Source of the DNA: an uncultured Treponema sp.
GTDB taxonomy: Bacteria > Spirochaetota > Spirochaetia > Treponematales > Treponemataceae
Length of the DNA: 64,000 nucleotides
Direction: 5' to 3'
Assembly (NCBI GenBank): GCA_947167345.1
Contig: CAMVHR010000006.1
Span: forward strand, 26,209 to 90,208
The notes under the pieces are model-generated. The model was given only the letters and a program-made list of their open reading frames with translations, was not told where the DNA came from and did not search any database. The translations under genes were made by a program, and so were the position numbers. Shown here one piece after another: positions 9,467 through 18,968 of the stretch (the stretch's first letter is position 1; each line of letters opens with the position of its first letter).

Positions 9467-10283
9467 AAAAGAAAGGTCACTAAACAGCTGTCCGGCTTAT
9501 GAATACGCATTCATAATTGCAATATGTGTGTTTTCAATCTTTCCGTTTTACTTTATGCTTGTTTCTGCAACAAACAAAAGTACGGATGTAATTGCAGGAA
9601 GAATGGTTCCTGGGGGCTATTTGTTCCAGAACATAAAGAACATGATTCAGACTGTAGCCATTGGCAGGGGGCTTTGGAATTCCTTACGCACTACCGTAAT
9701 TCAGACCGTACTCAGCATATTTGTCTGTTCTCTTGCAGGATATGGTTTTCAGGTATACCGAGACAAGCATAAGGATTTGCTCATGAAAATCCTGTTGCTT
9801 TCAATGATGATTCCTTTTGCATCGATTATGGTTCCGCTGTTCAAGATGTTCAGTTCTGCGCATCTGTTGAATACGACTTTGGGATTTGTATTGCCGTCAA
9901 TATCTACTGCATTCCTGATTTTCTTTTTCAGGCAAAATTCTCAGGCTTTCCCTATAGAAACCATACAGGCAGCCCGCGTTGATGGACTTAATGAGTTCCA
10001 GATTTATCTGCAGGTGTATTTTCCTATAATGTCTCCTACATTTGCGGCGGCAGCAATTGTTACATTCATGAACGGCTGGAACAACTACATGTGGCCTCTT
10101 ATTGTAATGCAGTCACAAAGCATGAGGACAATGCCTCTTGTCGTAACAGGACTTACAGCGGGCTACGTCACAGATTATGGACTTTTGATGTTATGCGTAT
10201 CCATAATGACGTTGCCTACGATCATATTGTTCTTTACACAGCAGAAACGCTTCGTTGAAGGTGTTACTGGCTCTGTAAAATAA
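9459..10283 (+). CDS. Sugar ABC transporter permease (MalG/UgpE-like)
   Basis: The second channel subunit, 274 aa and six predicted helices, with the EAA loop QAARVDGLNEFQIYLQVYFP near residue 172 and the usual MalG-like opening FIIAICVFSIFPFYFMLVS. It overlaps the preceding permease gene. It is the last gene of the operon; a hairpin with a T-rich tail follows at 10326-10354. Confidence 0.93.
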   Translation: MIKKERSLNSCPAYEYAFIIAICVFSIFPFYFMLVSATNKSTDVIAGRMVPGGYLFQNIKNMIQTVAIGRGLWNSLRTTVIQTVLSIFVCSLAGYGFQVYRDKHKDLLMKILLLSMMIPFASIMVPLFKMFSSAHLLNTTLGFVLPSISTAFLIFFFRQNSQAFPIETIQAARVDGLNEFQIYLQVYFPIMSPTFAAAAIVTFMNGWNNYMWPLIVMQSQSMRTMPLVVTGLTAGYVTDYGLLMLCVSIMTLPTIILFFTQQKRFVEGVTGSVK

Positions 10284-10325
10284 AGTGCATCTCGAAAATA
10301 AATTCTCCTTTTTTCTTTGCCGTGC

Positions 10326-10354
10326 AGCCGTAAAAAACTGTACGGCTTTTCTTT
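10326..10354 (+). terminator. Terminator-like hairpin after the sugar transporter operon
   Basis: AGCCGTA (10326-10332) pairs with TACGGCT (10341-10347), followed by TTTTCTTT. Its tail overlaps the -35 box of the next gene, so the spacing between the two transcription units is minimal. Confidence 0.6.
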
Positions 10355-10381
10355 GCAAAATCTTAAAACCAGTGTTATAAT
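10353..10381 (+). promoter_or_regulatory. Promoter of the hydrogenase-chemoreceptor gene
   Basis: TTGCAA (10353-10358), a 17-base spacer and TATAAT (10376-10381). The ATG at 10388 lies six bases after the -10 box, at the expected transcription start, and there is no Shine-Dalgarno sequence. Confidence 0.75.
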
Positions 10382-10387
10382 TTGATT

Positions 10388-12490
10388 ATGGCTGTAACAA
10401 ACGAATATACTATGTCTGAGCATCTTCGTCCTGTAATCAACGTGGATTCGACAAAATGCTGCAATTGCCACAGGTGCATAAGCGTATGCCCTGTAAAGAT
10501 GTGTAATAACGGTTCTGGTAACTATGTTTCCGTCAATCATGATCTTTGCATTGGATGTGGAACATGTCTAGATGCATGTGTTCATGGTGCAAGAACTGGT
10601 ATTGACGATATGGAACAGTTTTTTCAGGATTTAAAAAAAGGAACCCCTATTGTTGCTATAGTAGCTCCTGCCGTCGTCGTAAACTTTAAGGGCAAAGATT
10701 TGGAGCTTAACGGATACCTTAAGTCTATAGGCGTAAAGGCTGTATTTGACGTTTCGTTCGGCGCAGAGCTTACAACCAAAAGCTATGTAGAACAGATAAA
10801 AAATGAAAATCCGCTGGTAATGGTGTCTCAACCATGTCCGGCTCTTGTAACATTCATCGAGACTTACCGCCCTCAACTGATAAAATACCTTGCAAAACCC
10901 GACAGTCCTATGGCTCATACAGCGGAATGCATAAGGCATTTTTATCCAGAATACAGCAATTGCAAGATAGCCGCAATATCTCCTTGTTTTGCAAAAAGGC
11001 GAGAATTTGATGAAAATGGACGTGTTGACTATAACGTTACCATGAAAAATCTTGACATTTATTTTAATGAACATGGCATTAAACTGTCGGATTATCCTAA
11101 AACTGAATATGACAATCCACCTGCAGAAAGGGCAGTCCTTTATTCAACTCCAGGAGGTCTGATGCGTACTGCCGAGCGCTTTGTTCCCGGCATATCTGCC
11201 CAGACAAGAAAAATTGAAGGACAGCCTGCTGTATTTGAATACTTGTCAGGACTTGACAAGTCTCTTTCTTCTGGAGTCAAGCCATACTATAAGCTTGTTG
11301 ACTGCCTTAACTGTGAAAAAGGTTGCAACAGGGGAGGCGGAACGACAAACAATAATATGCCTCTTGATGAGCTTGAATCTTTCGTTGAAAGCAGGGCTAA
11401 TGAACGGCGCAGAATATGGAATACTCAGTCTAATGTTGCAAAAAGCTCCGCATTCAAAAAACTAGACAAAACAGTTTCCGATTACTGGAAGCCAGGCATA
11501 TATGAGCGTAAATACAAAGACAGAAGTGCCATACAGAAAAACTTCATAAAAAGACCTTCAAGCGAACAGCTGCAGGAAATCTTTAACAACATGGAAAAGC
11601 GTACCAAGGCAGATTTGTATAACTGTGGTGCATGCGGCTATAACAGTTGTGAGCAGATGGCTGTTGCAATTTTTAATGGATTAAACCGAAAGGAAAACTG
11701 CCATCATTATGTGCTTTACCTTGTAAATAAGGAACATGATCAGAAAATTTCAGAGACTGTCAGCAGCATAACAAAGGAAAGCATAAAGCTTCTTGAAGGA
11801 ACAAAGAGCAATGTGGAAAGCCTTACAAAAGTCACGGAAACAATGACTCAAAATGTAGCAGCGTCTTCTTCTGCCATAGAAGATATGGTAAGTAACATTT
11901 CTACAATAAACAATATTGTTGATACGAATTTCAAGATTGTCAATGAACTGGAAGATGCTACTCAGACAGGCCGCACAAAACTTACAGAAGTTGACAAGCT
12001 TGTAGGAGACATCGAAAAAGAATCATCAGCACTCATGAAGATGAGTAGTTCCATTCAGAAAATTGCAAGCCAGACTAACATGCTTGCAATGAATGCTGCA
12101 ATCGAAGCTGCTCATGCAGGTGAATTCGGTGCAGGATTCTCTGTTGTTGCGGATGAAATACGAAAGCTTGCAGAAGATTCCGGTAGAGAAGCCAAACAGA
12201 TTGGCGAAGTCCTTAAGAAAATAAAAGGCATGGTTGACGGTGCCTATGACAAGTCAAATGAAGTTAGCAGTGAGTTTGAGAATGTTGTTTCCCTAATGGA
12301 AAACGTAAAGACTCATGAAATGGAAGTAAAGACTTCCATGCAGAAGCAGAATGCGGGAAATGAACAGCTTCTGAATACTCTTGCACAGATGAAAGAAGGT
12401 GCAAGAGTCGTTGAAGCCGCAGCGTCTCATCTTAGTGCAGACACAAAGAACATCATAGAGGCTGTGCGAGATATAGGAAAGCAAAAGTAA
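10388..12490 (+). CDS. Soluble chemoreceptor fused to a sensory [FeFe]-hydrogenase-like module
   Basis: A 700-residue fusion. Residues about 22-65 carry two ferredoxin clusters ([24 protein letters not shown]). Residues about 75-360 are an [FeFe]-hydrogenase large-subunit domain: motif 1 reads SQPCPAL, motif 2 SPCFAKRRE (C200, K203, E206), motif 3 [13 protein letters not shown] (C309, C313). The four cluster cysteines are kept, but the proton-transfer Cys before C150 is Pro149. Residues about 405-435 hold a further Fe-S module ([11 protein letters not shown]). The rest is a chemoreceptor signalling coiled coil with the CheA/CheW tip around residue 568. There is no membrane segment, so it is cytoplasmic. 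I infer a redox or H2 sensor for taxis, not an efficient enzyme. Start chosen from the promoter; ATG 10412 is an alternative. Confidence 0.88.
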   Translation: MAVTNEYTMSEHLRPVINVDSTKCCNCHRCISVCPVKMCNNGSGNYVSVNHDLCIGCGTCLDACVHGARTGIDDMEQFFQDLKKGTPIVAIVAPAVVVNFKGKDLELNGYLKSIGVKAVFDVSFGAELTTKSYVEQIKNENPLVMVSQPCPALVTFIETYRPQLIKYLAKPDSPMAHTAECIRHFYPEYSNCKIAAISPCFAKRREFDENGRVDYNVTMKNLDIYFNEHGIKLSDYPKTEYDNPPAERAVLYSTPGGLMRTAERFVPGISAQTRKIEGQPAVFEYLSGLDKSLSSGVKPYYKLVDCLNCEKGCNRGGGTTNNNMPLDELESFVESRANERRRIWNTQSNVAKSSAFKKLDKTVSDYWKPGIYERKYKDRSAIQKNFIKRPSSEQLQEIFNNMEKRTKADLYNCGACGYNSCEQMAVAIFNGLNRKENCHHYVLYLVNKEHDQKISETVSSITKESIKLLEGTKSNVESLTKVTETMTQNVAASSSAIEDMVSNISTINNIVDTNFKIVNELEDATQTGRTKLTEVDKLVGDIEKESSALMKMSSSIQKIASQTNMLAMNAAIEAAHAGEFGAGFSVVADEIRKLAEDSGREAKQIGEVLKKIKGMVDGAYDKSNEVSSEFENVVSLMENVKTHEMEVKTSMQKQNAGNEQLLNTLAQMKEGARVVEAAASHLSADTKNIIEAVRDIGKQK

Positions 12491-12496
12491 AAGTTT

Positions 12497-13162
12497 TTAA
12501 TGCAGCTTGTTTGCAAGCTGTATTATCTCAAAGCGATCCTTTACTTCAAGCTTGGAATATATGGTGCTGACTCTGTTTCGTACTGTCTGCGGCGATATTC
12601 CAAGTTCTTCTGAAATTTGCGCATTATCCTTGCCAGTTGCAAGTAATGCAAAAATCTCACGTTCTCTGTCTGTAAGGGTGTCAAACCATGGAAATTTTTC
12701 GTCCATTCCGTTATCGGCAGCCACAGGCTTTTTTTCTACATAAGTGCTCTGTATAAGTTTTTTCGCTATGCTTGGTGAAATCTGTATCATGCCGGAATTA
12801 AGAGCACGTATGGAAACAATAAGTTCTGTAGGCGAAATGTCTTTTAAAAGATATCCTGATGCCCCATTAATAAGTGCAGAACGGACTGATTCATCCTCAT
12901 CATAGGTGGAAAGCATGATAATCTTTACTGAAGGATGCTTTGACTTTATTTTTGCAACGGCTTCAACTCCGTCCATCACAGGCATGTGAACATCCATCAG
13001 TATGATGTCCGGTTCATTTTTGTCAACAAAATCACAGGCTTCCTTTCCATTTGCACAAATGCCGATTATATCAACTTCTTCGGCATAGTTTGTAAGATAA
13101 ATTTTCAAGCTCTCTGCAAACATACGCTGGTCATCCACCAGCAGAAGATTCATTTTATTCAT
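12497..13162 (-). CDS. NarL/LuxR-family response regulator
   Basis: A 221-residue two-component regulator. The receiver has the acidic pair D10-D11, phosphoacceptor D57 (LMDVHMP) and K107. The C-terminal LuxR-type helix-turn-helix is LTDREREIFALLATGKDNAQISEELGISPQTVRNRVSTIYSKL, described here only by its ends LTDRERE and VRNRVSTIYSKL. The gene start overlaps the histidine kinase stop by eight bases, so the pair is co-translated. It is convergent with the hydrogenase-chemoreceptor gene, six bases away; target genes are unknown. Confidence 0.93.
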   Translation of the reverse strand: MNKMNLLLVDDQRMFAESLKIYLTNYAEEVDIIGICANGKEACDFVDKNEPDIILMDVHMPVMDGVEAVAKIKSKHPSVKIIMLSTYDEDESVRSALINGASGYLLKDISPTELIVSIRALNSGMIQISPSIAKKLIQSTYVEKKPVAADNGMDEKFPWFDTLTDREREIFALLATGKDNAQISEELGISPQTVRNRVSTIYSKLEVKDRFEIIQLANKLH

Positions 13163-14453
13163 GTTCCTCCATAAGAAGCTGCACTAGAGGTATTTTTATG
13201 TCAAGCTGGAATCCGCCTTCCGCACTTACTCCAGACATTATTGTTCCTCCGACAGGCTTTAACCGTTCTTCCATTCCTGCAAAACCGATTCCCTTTACAA
13301 TCAGTTTTGAGCCTATGCCGTTGTCTTTTATTGTCATGTACAAAAAATCACCTTCATCACGTAAATAAACGCATACAAGAGATGCATGACCGTGCTTGAC
13401 GGAATTTGTGAGACCTTCCTGCATGGTACGTATTAATATCTTGTTTATTGTCCTTCCATAATCACTTTTTATGTTACCCTTGTCTAGGATGACTTCTATG
13501 CCTGTTACTTTTTGGAATATATTCTTTATTTGATACAGGGAATCAAGGTTGTTGTCAACAGGATTCTGAATGTCACGGATTGCCCTGAGCGTCTGTCTGG
13601 TTTCCTGAAGCCCCTGACTTGCAAGGCTTCGTACTGTCTCAAAAATTTCCGTTGTCCGTGTCCATTCCACAGGAGGGCTGCTCATGCATGCCTGCATCAG
13701 GCTGATAAGGTTTACGAAGACGTAGCCGCAGCTGTCGTGCATGTCGCGTGTAATGCGTAAGCGTTCTTCTTCCGCAGCTTCCTTGCCTTTGTTTTTGGCA
13801 TAGTCCTGAAGCTCCTGATTTATTACTGTCATCTGCGACATGACCATGTTAAGATGTGTTTTTGTTGATTCACTTTCATACCATTTGTAAATTATCATCC
13901 TGTACATGCAGAAAAAGGTTGCCGTAAGTATGAGTACTGACATGATCATGAATAAATCGTAGGCATTTTCGATTACCGGCTCCCGTGCCATGTCAACAAT
14001 TCCCAGTATTGAAGGATGAAACTGCATGAAAATGAATGCGGCAACTCCTGTAACAAGTGACGGTATGGAATACTTAAGGTCGAGCCTTACGCTTACAGTG
14101 ATTATCCAAGCAATGAATATATATATTTTTATAGAAAAAAGTTCGCTGACTGTATACAGGCACAATGCTGCGGAAATTATTGTGACTATAATTGAAAGGG
14201 CAACATATCGCCTCTGCCTGTTTAGAAGAAGGACAAACAGACAGATAACAAACATTGCAAAAAATACATAAAAGTCTACAAGAAATATCTTACGGTTAAA
14301 TACAAAATGCCCGTCAATTGCAGAAATTGATTCATTTGCATTAAAGACATAATTTACTTGAAAACTAACAAAAGCAATTACTAGTAAAATTATGTCTAAT
14401 GCTAATACAACTCCTGTACAAAATATCTGTGGCAATGAATATTTTTGCATCAT
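13155..14453 (-). CDS. Membrane sensor histidine kinase (HisKA_3/NarX-type)
   Basis: A 432-residue kinase partner of the adjacent response regulator. The first 200 residues contain about six hydrophobic segments forming a membrane-embedded sensor with no large extracellular domain. The dimerisation/phosphoacceptor motif is RITRDMHDSCGYVFVNLI, with His in MHDS, and the ATPase region has an N box (RTMQEGLTNSVKHG) and DNGIGSK. This subclass pairs with NarL-type regulators. A TGGTATAAT extended -10 box lies seven bases before the start, with no Shine-Dalgarno sequence. The signal is unknown. Confidence 0.92.
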   Translation of the reverse strand: MMQKYSLPQIFCTGVVLALDIILLVIAFVSFQVNYVFNANESISAIDGHFVFNRKIFLVDFYVFFAMFVICLFVLLLNRQRRYVALSIIVTIISAALCLYTVSELFSIKIYIFIAWIITVSVRLDLKYSIPSLVTGVAAFIFMQFHPSILGIVDMAREPVIENAYDLFMIMSVLILTATFFCMYRMIIYKWYESESTKTHLNMVMSQMTVINQELQDYAKNKGKEAAEEERLRITRDMHDSCGYVFVNLISLMQACMSSPPVEWTRTTEIFETVRSLASQGLQETRQTLRAIRDIQNPVDNNLDSLYQIKNIFQKVTGIEVILDKGNIKSDYGRTINKILIRTMQEGLTNSVKHGHASLVCVYLRDEGDFLYMTIKDNGIGSKLIVKGIGFAGMEERLKPVGGTIMSGVSAEGGFQLDIKIPLVQLLMEEHE

Positions 14454-14460
14454 TTATTTC

Positions 14461-14469
14461 ATTATACCA
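14461..14469 (-). promoter_or_regulatory. Extended -10 promoter of the two-component operon
   Basis: On the minus strand, TGG followed by TATAAT (14466-14461), seven bases before the ATG at 14453. No -35 box is evident, as expected for an extended -10 promoter. Confidence 0.6.
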
Positions 14470-14483
14470 CAAAAGTCTGTTTA

Positions 14484-16523
14484 TCAGTTACTCTTTTTTT
14501 GAAAGTGACTGAATGTCATTCCAAAGCTGGCTCGTCCCTGTGTGACGGAGCGCAAGTTTGTAGAAAAGCCGAACATCTTTGCCATTGGTGCCTGAGCATG
14601 AACTATGTTTCCGCCCATCTTTTCTTCCATGCTGCTTATGATTCCGCCTCGCTGGGTAATCTGACTCATTGCATCGCCTACAAATTCTGCAGGACTTTCA
14701 ATGTCCACTGCCATTACAGGCTCCAGCATTTCTGGTGTTGCCAGATTGCAAACCTTGTCAAATGCTTCTGCCGCCGCCGCTTCAAATGCAAAAGGTGTCG
14801 CTGTAAGCTCGTCATAGTCAATTGCAGTGACTGTAATTGACGTGTCTGTACATGGATAACCGAACTTAATGCCGGAAGAAAAGCTGTTTGTGATGCTCTG
14901 TTCGATTGCATCATAAATTTCTTCAGGAATGGCACTGTCTCTTACTGTGCATGCATACTTGTTGCCACTACCTGTTTCAAGCGGCTCTGCATGAAGTGTA
15001 ATGCCTGCGGCATTTTCTTTTCCGGCAATGACGCGGCTATATTTTTCTGTGTAATCTGCAGATGATGTAACAGCCTCACGGTATGTAACCTGAGGAGCTC
15101 CAACCCTGCACTGAACCTTAAAGTCATCGCGTATTCTTGTAACAAGAACATCAAGGTGCAGTTCTCCCATTCCGCTTATTACAAGCTGTCCAGTTTCTTC
15201 ATCATCACGGTGCGTAAAGGTAGGATCTTCGCGGCTTAAAATATCAAGAGTATCCAGAAGTTTCTGTCTGTCACTCATTGTTTCTGGTTCTATTGCTATT
15301 GAGATTACCGGTTCCGGGAACTTTACGCTTTCAAGAAGGATTGGCATTCCTTCACTGCCAAGAGAGTCTCCTGTCTGGGCAAGCTTTAAGCCTACGAATA
15401 CGGCGATGTCACCTGCACTGACGCTATCAGTCTGCTCCATGTGGCTTGCATTAACGCGGAGGATTCTGTTGACACGTTCCCTTTTCTTCTTTGAGACATT
15501 GTAAATCTGTGTGCCTGTAGAAATTTTTCCCGCATACATGCGTACGAAGCACAGAATTCCTGCATTCTGGTCATACTGAATCTTGAATACAAGTCCTACT
15601 GGAATTTTTGCATTAGGGTCGCACTTTACGGCAATTTCTTCTGTTTCGTCATGCTTTTTTACATGTAGCCCTTCTGCAGGAGGAATTTCATCTGGTGCAG
15701 GCAGGTAGCTTATGATTGCATCCATTAGGGGCTGAATGCCCTGGTTGTGGCGGCTTGAACCGCAGAAGCAAGGAACAAGTGTGCGTGAAATTGTTGCCTT
15801 GCGTATTGCGCTGATCAGCTGTTCATTTGTAATTTCCTTGCCTTCCAGATATAGCTCTCCGAGTTCATCATCATTAGATGCAACTGTATCTACAAGTTTT
15901 TCGTGCCATTCATCAGCAAGGGCTTTGTATGCATCGCTTATTTCTGATACTGTAAACTTTTCACCTTCTGTTTCTGCATCCCAGTGGATTTCCTTCATGT
16001 TTATAAGGTCAATTACACCGTCAAAATCAGAACCTGCACCGCATGGAATTTCAAGGGCTACTGTCTCGCATCCAAATTTTGCATGAACATCATTAATTGC
16101 CCCAAAAAAATCTGCGCCAACGCGATCCATTTTGTTTACAAAACAGATTCGCGGAACGTTGAACCTGTCTGCCTGCTTCCATACTGTCTCGGTCTGCGGC
16201 TGAACCCAACCGACAGCACAGATTACAGCAATGGCTCCGTCAAGGACGCGGAGAGAGCGTTCTACTTCTGCCGTAAAGTCAACATGTCCAGGTGTGTCGA
16301 TTATGTTTATCTGATGACCTTTCCATTCTGTAGTGATGGCAGCTGATGCGATTGTAATGCCGCGTTCCTGTTCCTGCTGCATAAAGTCCATTGTGGCAGC
16401 ACCGTCATCTATTTCGCCTATCTTATGTATCTTGCCCGAATAAAAAAGGATACGTTCTGTAGTGGTTGTCTTTCCTGCATCAATGTGTGCCATGATGCCG
16501 ATATTGCGCATTTTCTCTAACAT
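14484..16523 (-). CDS. Elongation factor G (EF-G family translational GTPase)
   Basis: A 679-residue EF-G. G1 is AHIDAGKTTTTERIL near residue 13, the switch region EQERGITIASAA, G3 DTPGHVDF and G4 NKMDR are all intact, followed by domains II-V with the usual YREAVT segment. Spirochaetes often carry more than one EF-G paralogue (translocation versus recycling types). This copy stands alone, away from rpsL-rpsG-tuf, so it may be the second paralogue; the sequence alone does not settle which. TATAAT ends eight bases before the start and there is no Shine-Dalgarno site. Confidence 0.9.
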   Translation of the reverse strand: MLEKMRNIGIMAHIDAGKTTTTERILFYSGKIHKIGEIDDGAATMDFMQQEQERGITIASAAITTEWKGHQINIIDTPGHVDFTAEVERSLRVLDGAIAVICAVGWVQPQTETVWKQADRFNVPRICFVNKMDRVGADFFGAINDVHAKFGCETVALEIPCGAGSDFDGVIDLINMKEIHWDAETEGEKFTVSEISDAYKALADEWHEKLVDTVASNDDELGELYLEGKEITNEQLISAIRKATISRTLVPCFCGSSRHNQGIQPLMDAIISYLPAPDEIPPAEGLHVKKHDETEEIAVKCDPNAKIPVGLVFKIQYDQNAGILCFVRMYAGKISTGTQIYNVSKKKRERVNRILRVNASHMEQTDSVSAGDIAVFVGLKLAQTGDSLGSEGMPILLESVKFPEPVISIAIEPETMSDRQKLLDTLDILSREDPTFTHRDDEETGQLVISGMGELHLDVLVTRIRDDFKVQCRVGAPQVTYREAVTSSADYTEKYSRVIAGKENAAGITLHAEPLETGSGNKYACTVRDSAIPEEIYDAIEQSITNSFSSGIKFGYPCTDTSITVTAIDYDELTATPFAFEAAAAEAFDKVCNLATPEMLEPVMAVDIESPAEFVGDAMSQITQRGGIISSMEEKMGGNIVHAQAPMAKMFGFSTNLRSVTQGRASFGMTFSHFQKKSN

Positions 16524-16531
16524 GATGTGAC

Positions 16532-16560
16532 ATTATATAGAAAAAAAACGTCTAAAACAA
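16532..16560 (-). promoter_or_regulatory. Promoter of the EF-G gene
   Basis: Minus strand TTGTTT (16560-16555), 17-base spacer, TATAAT (16537-16532); the start codon at 16523 follows after eight bases. Confidence 0.6.
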
Positions 16561-16565
16561 GATGA

Positions 16566-16617
16566 AAAACTTCTAGTCTACAAGTTTCTTTGCGATGGGA
16601 AGAATGTTCCCATCGCA
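16566..16617 (-). terminator. Double hairpin after the aldo/keto reductase gene
   Basis: A perfect 11-bp stem (16591-16601 with 16607-16617) is followed on the minus strand by a second stem (16566-16588) and a T-run of five. It separates the reductase gene from the EF-G promoter. Confidence 0.6.
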
Positions 16618-16632
16618 TTGTAAAACTGCTGA

Positions 16633-17619
16633 TTATACAAGAATATGATCTATTTTTGAAATCTCATCCTCTGAAAACTGCATTTTGTTAAGGAATTTTA
16701 CACCGTCGGTAATCTGTTCAGGACGGCTAGCCCCGATAAGTACGCTTGTAACTTTGTCTTCTCGCAGATTCCATGCCAAAGCCATGTCCGCCAGAGACTG
16801 ACCTCTTGCGGATGCAATGTCATTCAGTGCGCGCACTTTTGCAAGAACCTCTTCCGTAATGGAATCTTCGTGCAGAAAATGGTTGCGTTTTGCACGGCTG
16901 TCTTCTGGAATGCCGTTCAGGTATCTGTCTGTAAGAAGCCCCTGTGCTAGCGGTGAGAATACAATCATGCCTGCACCAATGTCTTTCATTGTATCTGTCA
17001 GACCATCTTTTTCAATCCACCTGTCAAACATATTGTATCGTACCTGATTGATGAGCAGTGGTGTATGGTTTGCTTTAAGAATTTCTGCGGCTTTACGTGC
17101 CTGCTCTGATTTGTAGTTTGAAATTCCCACATACAAAGCTTTGCCAGAGCGTACAATGTCGCTCAATGCTTCCATAGTCTCTTCAATTGGAGTGTCTGGA
17201 TCAGGCCTGTGGTGGTAAAAAATGTCAACATAGTCTAACCCCATGCGCTTAAGGCTCTGGTCAAGGCTTGCCATAAGATATTTTCGTGAGCCGAAATTTC
17301 CGTAAGGTCCTGGCCACATATCATAGCCGGCCTTTGTGGAAATAATCATTTCATCCCTGTACTGCCACATTTCTTCGTGAAGGATGCGTCCAAAATTGCT
17401 TTCGGCACTGCCTGGAACAGGACCGTAATTATTTGCAAGGTCAAAATGCGTAATTCCCGCGTCAAAAGCTGTAAAAAGCATCTGCTTCATGTTTTCGAAC
17501 CTGTCAACCGAGCCAAAATTGTGCCACAGTCCCAGGCTTATCCTTGGCAGCAACAGCCCGCTCTTGCCGCAGCGGATATATTTCATTTTTTCATAGCGAT
17601 TTTCATCTGCTTTATACAT
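16633..17619 (-). CDS. Aldo/keto reductase, YghZ/glyceraldehyde-3-phosphate reductase type
   Basis: A 328-residue (beta/alpha)8 NADPH-dependent reductase. The catalytic tetrad is visible: Asp in HFDLANNYG, Tyr two residues later, Lys in STKAGYDMW and His in IFYHHRPDP. The motifs GYDMWPGPYGNFGSRKYL and NNYGPVPGSAE are specific to the YghZ/Gpr subgroup, which reduces L-glyceraldehyde 3-phosphate and methylglyoxal. The physiological substrate here is inferred only from family. The start has GGGGGA upstream. Monocistronic. Confidence 0.9.
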   Translation of the reverse strand: MYKADENRYEKMKYIRCGKSGLLLPRISLGLWHNFGSVDRFENMKQMLFTAFDAGITHFDLANNYGPVPGSAESNFGRILHEEMWQYRDEMIISTKAGYDMWPGPYGNFGSRKYLMASLDQSLKRMGLDYVDIFYHHRPDPDTPIEETMEALSDIVRSGKALYVGISNYKSEQARKAAEILKANHTPLLINQVRYNMFDRWIEKDGLTDTMKDIGAGMIVFSPLAQGLLTDRYLNGIPEDSRAKRNHFLHEDSITEEVLAKVRALNDIASARGQSLADMALAWNLREDKVTSVLIGASRPEQITDGVKFLNKMQFSEDEISKIDHILV

Positions 17620-17792
17620 AAAGTGTCCCCCTGTTTTTTGCTTTTCTTATGTCGATTGTAATCATATCATTTTTTTTTCACAAAAAGTAAGAGGCTTTAC
17701 CTTATCTAACAAAAAATTAAACTGAATATGGCTGACATGACATCGAACCTGAATTAGACCTGAATTAAATGGATTTAGTATTGAATGAATTT

Positions 17793-18589
17793 ATGATACA
17801 GTTTCTTAATACTATCTGTTTTTGTTGAAATCTACAAATACCGTCAGATGATTTTTTCTTTGGTTCATAAGGAACTTAGGGGAAAATACAAAGGTTCAAT
17901 CCTTGGCTTTTTATGGACATTCCTTAATCCTCTGCTTCAACTTGTTGTTTATACGTTTGTTTTCTCCGTCATTATGCGGCAGCAGATAGGAAACTATTAT
18001 CTTTTTCTGTTTGTTGCACTCATTCCATGGATTTTTATCAGTACAAGCGTTTCTGCCGGTGCAAACTGTGTATTCATTTACGGAGATTTAGTCAAAAAGA
18101 TTTATTTTCCGCGAGAAGTAATGCCGATTGCGTTTGTTACAAGCCAGTTTGTAAATATGCTGTACAACTTCATTGTAATATTTGCAGTAATCATATTCAC
18201 CCGTTACGGTTTCAACTTTCATGCATTGCTTTACCTGCCCGTAATAATGATTGTAGAATATTTTCTTGCATTGGGAATTACACTTTTGTTTTCTTCCATT
18301 ACGGTTTATTTCCGTGATATTGCCCACATTCTCGGCATTCATACCATGGCATGGCAGTTTTTGACACCAGTCATGAACCCTTCGTCAAGTGTCCCAGAAA
18401 AATACTTAAAAATCTGGCACCTTAATCCAATGGTTTCTATAATTGACTCGTACCGTGACATCCTGTACTTCAAGCAGATTCCGAAGTTGACTACTCTTGG
18501 CACAGCCGTTTCAATGGGATGCTTTTTTTTTAGTTTTGGGAGAATTTGTTTTCCATAAATTGCAAAAAGGATTTGCAGAGAATTTATAG
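17793..18589 (+). pseudogene. Broken polysaccharide ABC exporter permease (Wzm-like)
   Basis: The open part (17848-18558) encodes a typical ABC-2 permease of O-antigen/capsule exporters (MIFSLVHKELRGKYKGSILG, WTFLNPLLQLVVYTFVFS, DIAHILG). Two single-base lesions in T-runs interrupt it. Removing one T at 17819-17823 joins an upstream ATG at 17793 to the family-typical FVEIYKYRQMIFSLV. Removing one T from the nine at 18521-18529 restores the expected end LVLGEFVFHKLQKGFAENL and a stop at 18587-18589. The repaired protein would be 264 aa, the normal length. As written the C-terminus is garbled (FFFSFGRICFP). Sequencing error or phase variation at the T-runs remains possible, but the ruined ATPase gene behind it favours a pseudogene. 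Confidence 0.8.
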
Positions 18590-18602
18590 CAGGGAGAATG
18601 TC

Positions 18603-18727
18603 ATGAACGCAGAAAATTCCATTGAAGTAAAAGACATAAAAAAATCCTTTTAGGTCTATTTAGACAAGAGCAATCTCCTTAAGGACAGAGTCATTTTCTG
18701 GAACCTCAACAGGTATGAAAGAAGACT
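18603..18727 (+). pseudogene. Remnant of the polysaccharide exporter ATPase gene (Wzt-like)
   Basis: Starting 13 bases after the repaired permease stop, with a GGGAGA site, the frame reads MNAENSIEVKDIKKSF, then a TAG at 18651-18653, then VYLDKSNLLKDRVIFWNLN and RYER. This is the usual N-terminus of Wzt-type ATPases, in which the stop position normally holds Lys. Homology ends near 18727, before the Walker A motif, so the nucleotide-binding domain has been deleted. Confidence 0.75.
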
Positions 18728-18801
18728 ATATTTTCCCAAAAAGAGTTTCTTTTCATGCAAACAGCGGCTTCCCGTTTTAAAGGTACTGTTATATGATTAT
18801 T

Positions 18802-18963
18802 CTAAGCCATTGCAGCAATTTTTTCTTTTAATGCATCTTGCAATGTCTGTGAATAATTTATGCCTAAATCGTCAGCCTTGTCCGCAAGCCATGAAGGAAT
18901 TGTTAAATAATACAGTTTTTTTTCAAAATCAGGAAAAAATAAGAGTTCTCGTTTATTAGTCAT
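18802..18963 (-). CDS. Small antitoxin-like protein (orphan)
   Basis: A 53-residue ORF: MTNKRELLFFPDFEKKLYYL opens it and the second half reads TIPSWLADKADDLGINYSQT followed by LQDALKEKIAAMA. The second half matches the C-terminal ribbon-helix-helix-like DNA-binding part of HicB-type antitoxins, in which the phrase 'IPSWLADKADELGINYSQ' is common. The N-terminal HicB fold is mostly missing and no HicA toxin ORF is found on either side, so this is likely a truncated orphan antitoxin. Whether it is expressed cannot be told. Confidence 0.55.
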   Translation of the reverse strand: MTNKRELLFFPDFEKKLYYLTIPSWLADKADDLGINYSQTLQDALKEKIAAMA

Positions 18964-18968
18964 ATTAA

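Noticed and set aside
17620..17792. Possible RNA gene between the aldo/keto reductase and the exporter pseudogene
   Set aside because: The stretch is AT-rich with no cloverleaf, stable hairpin or conserved RNA motif that I can see.
18802..18963. Complete toxin-antitoxin module
   Set aside because: Only an antitoxin-like fragment is present; no toxin ORF was found on either side.
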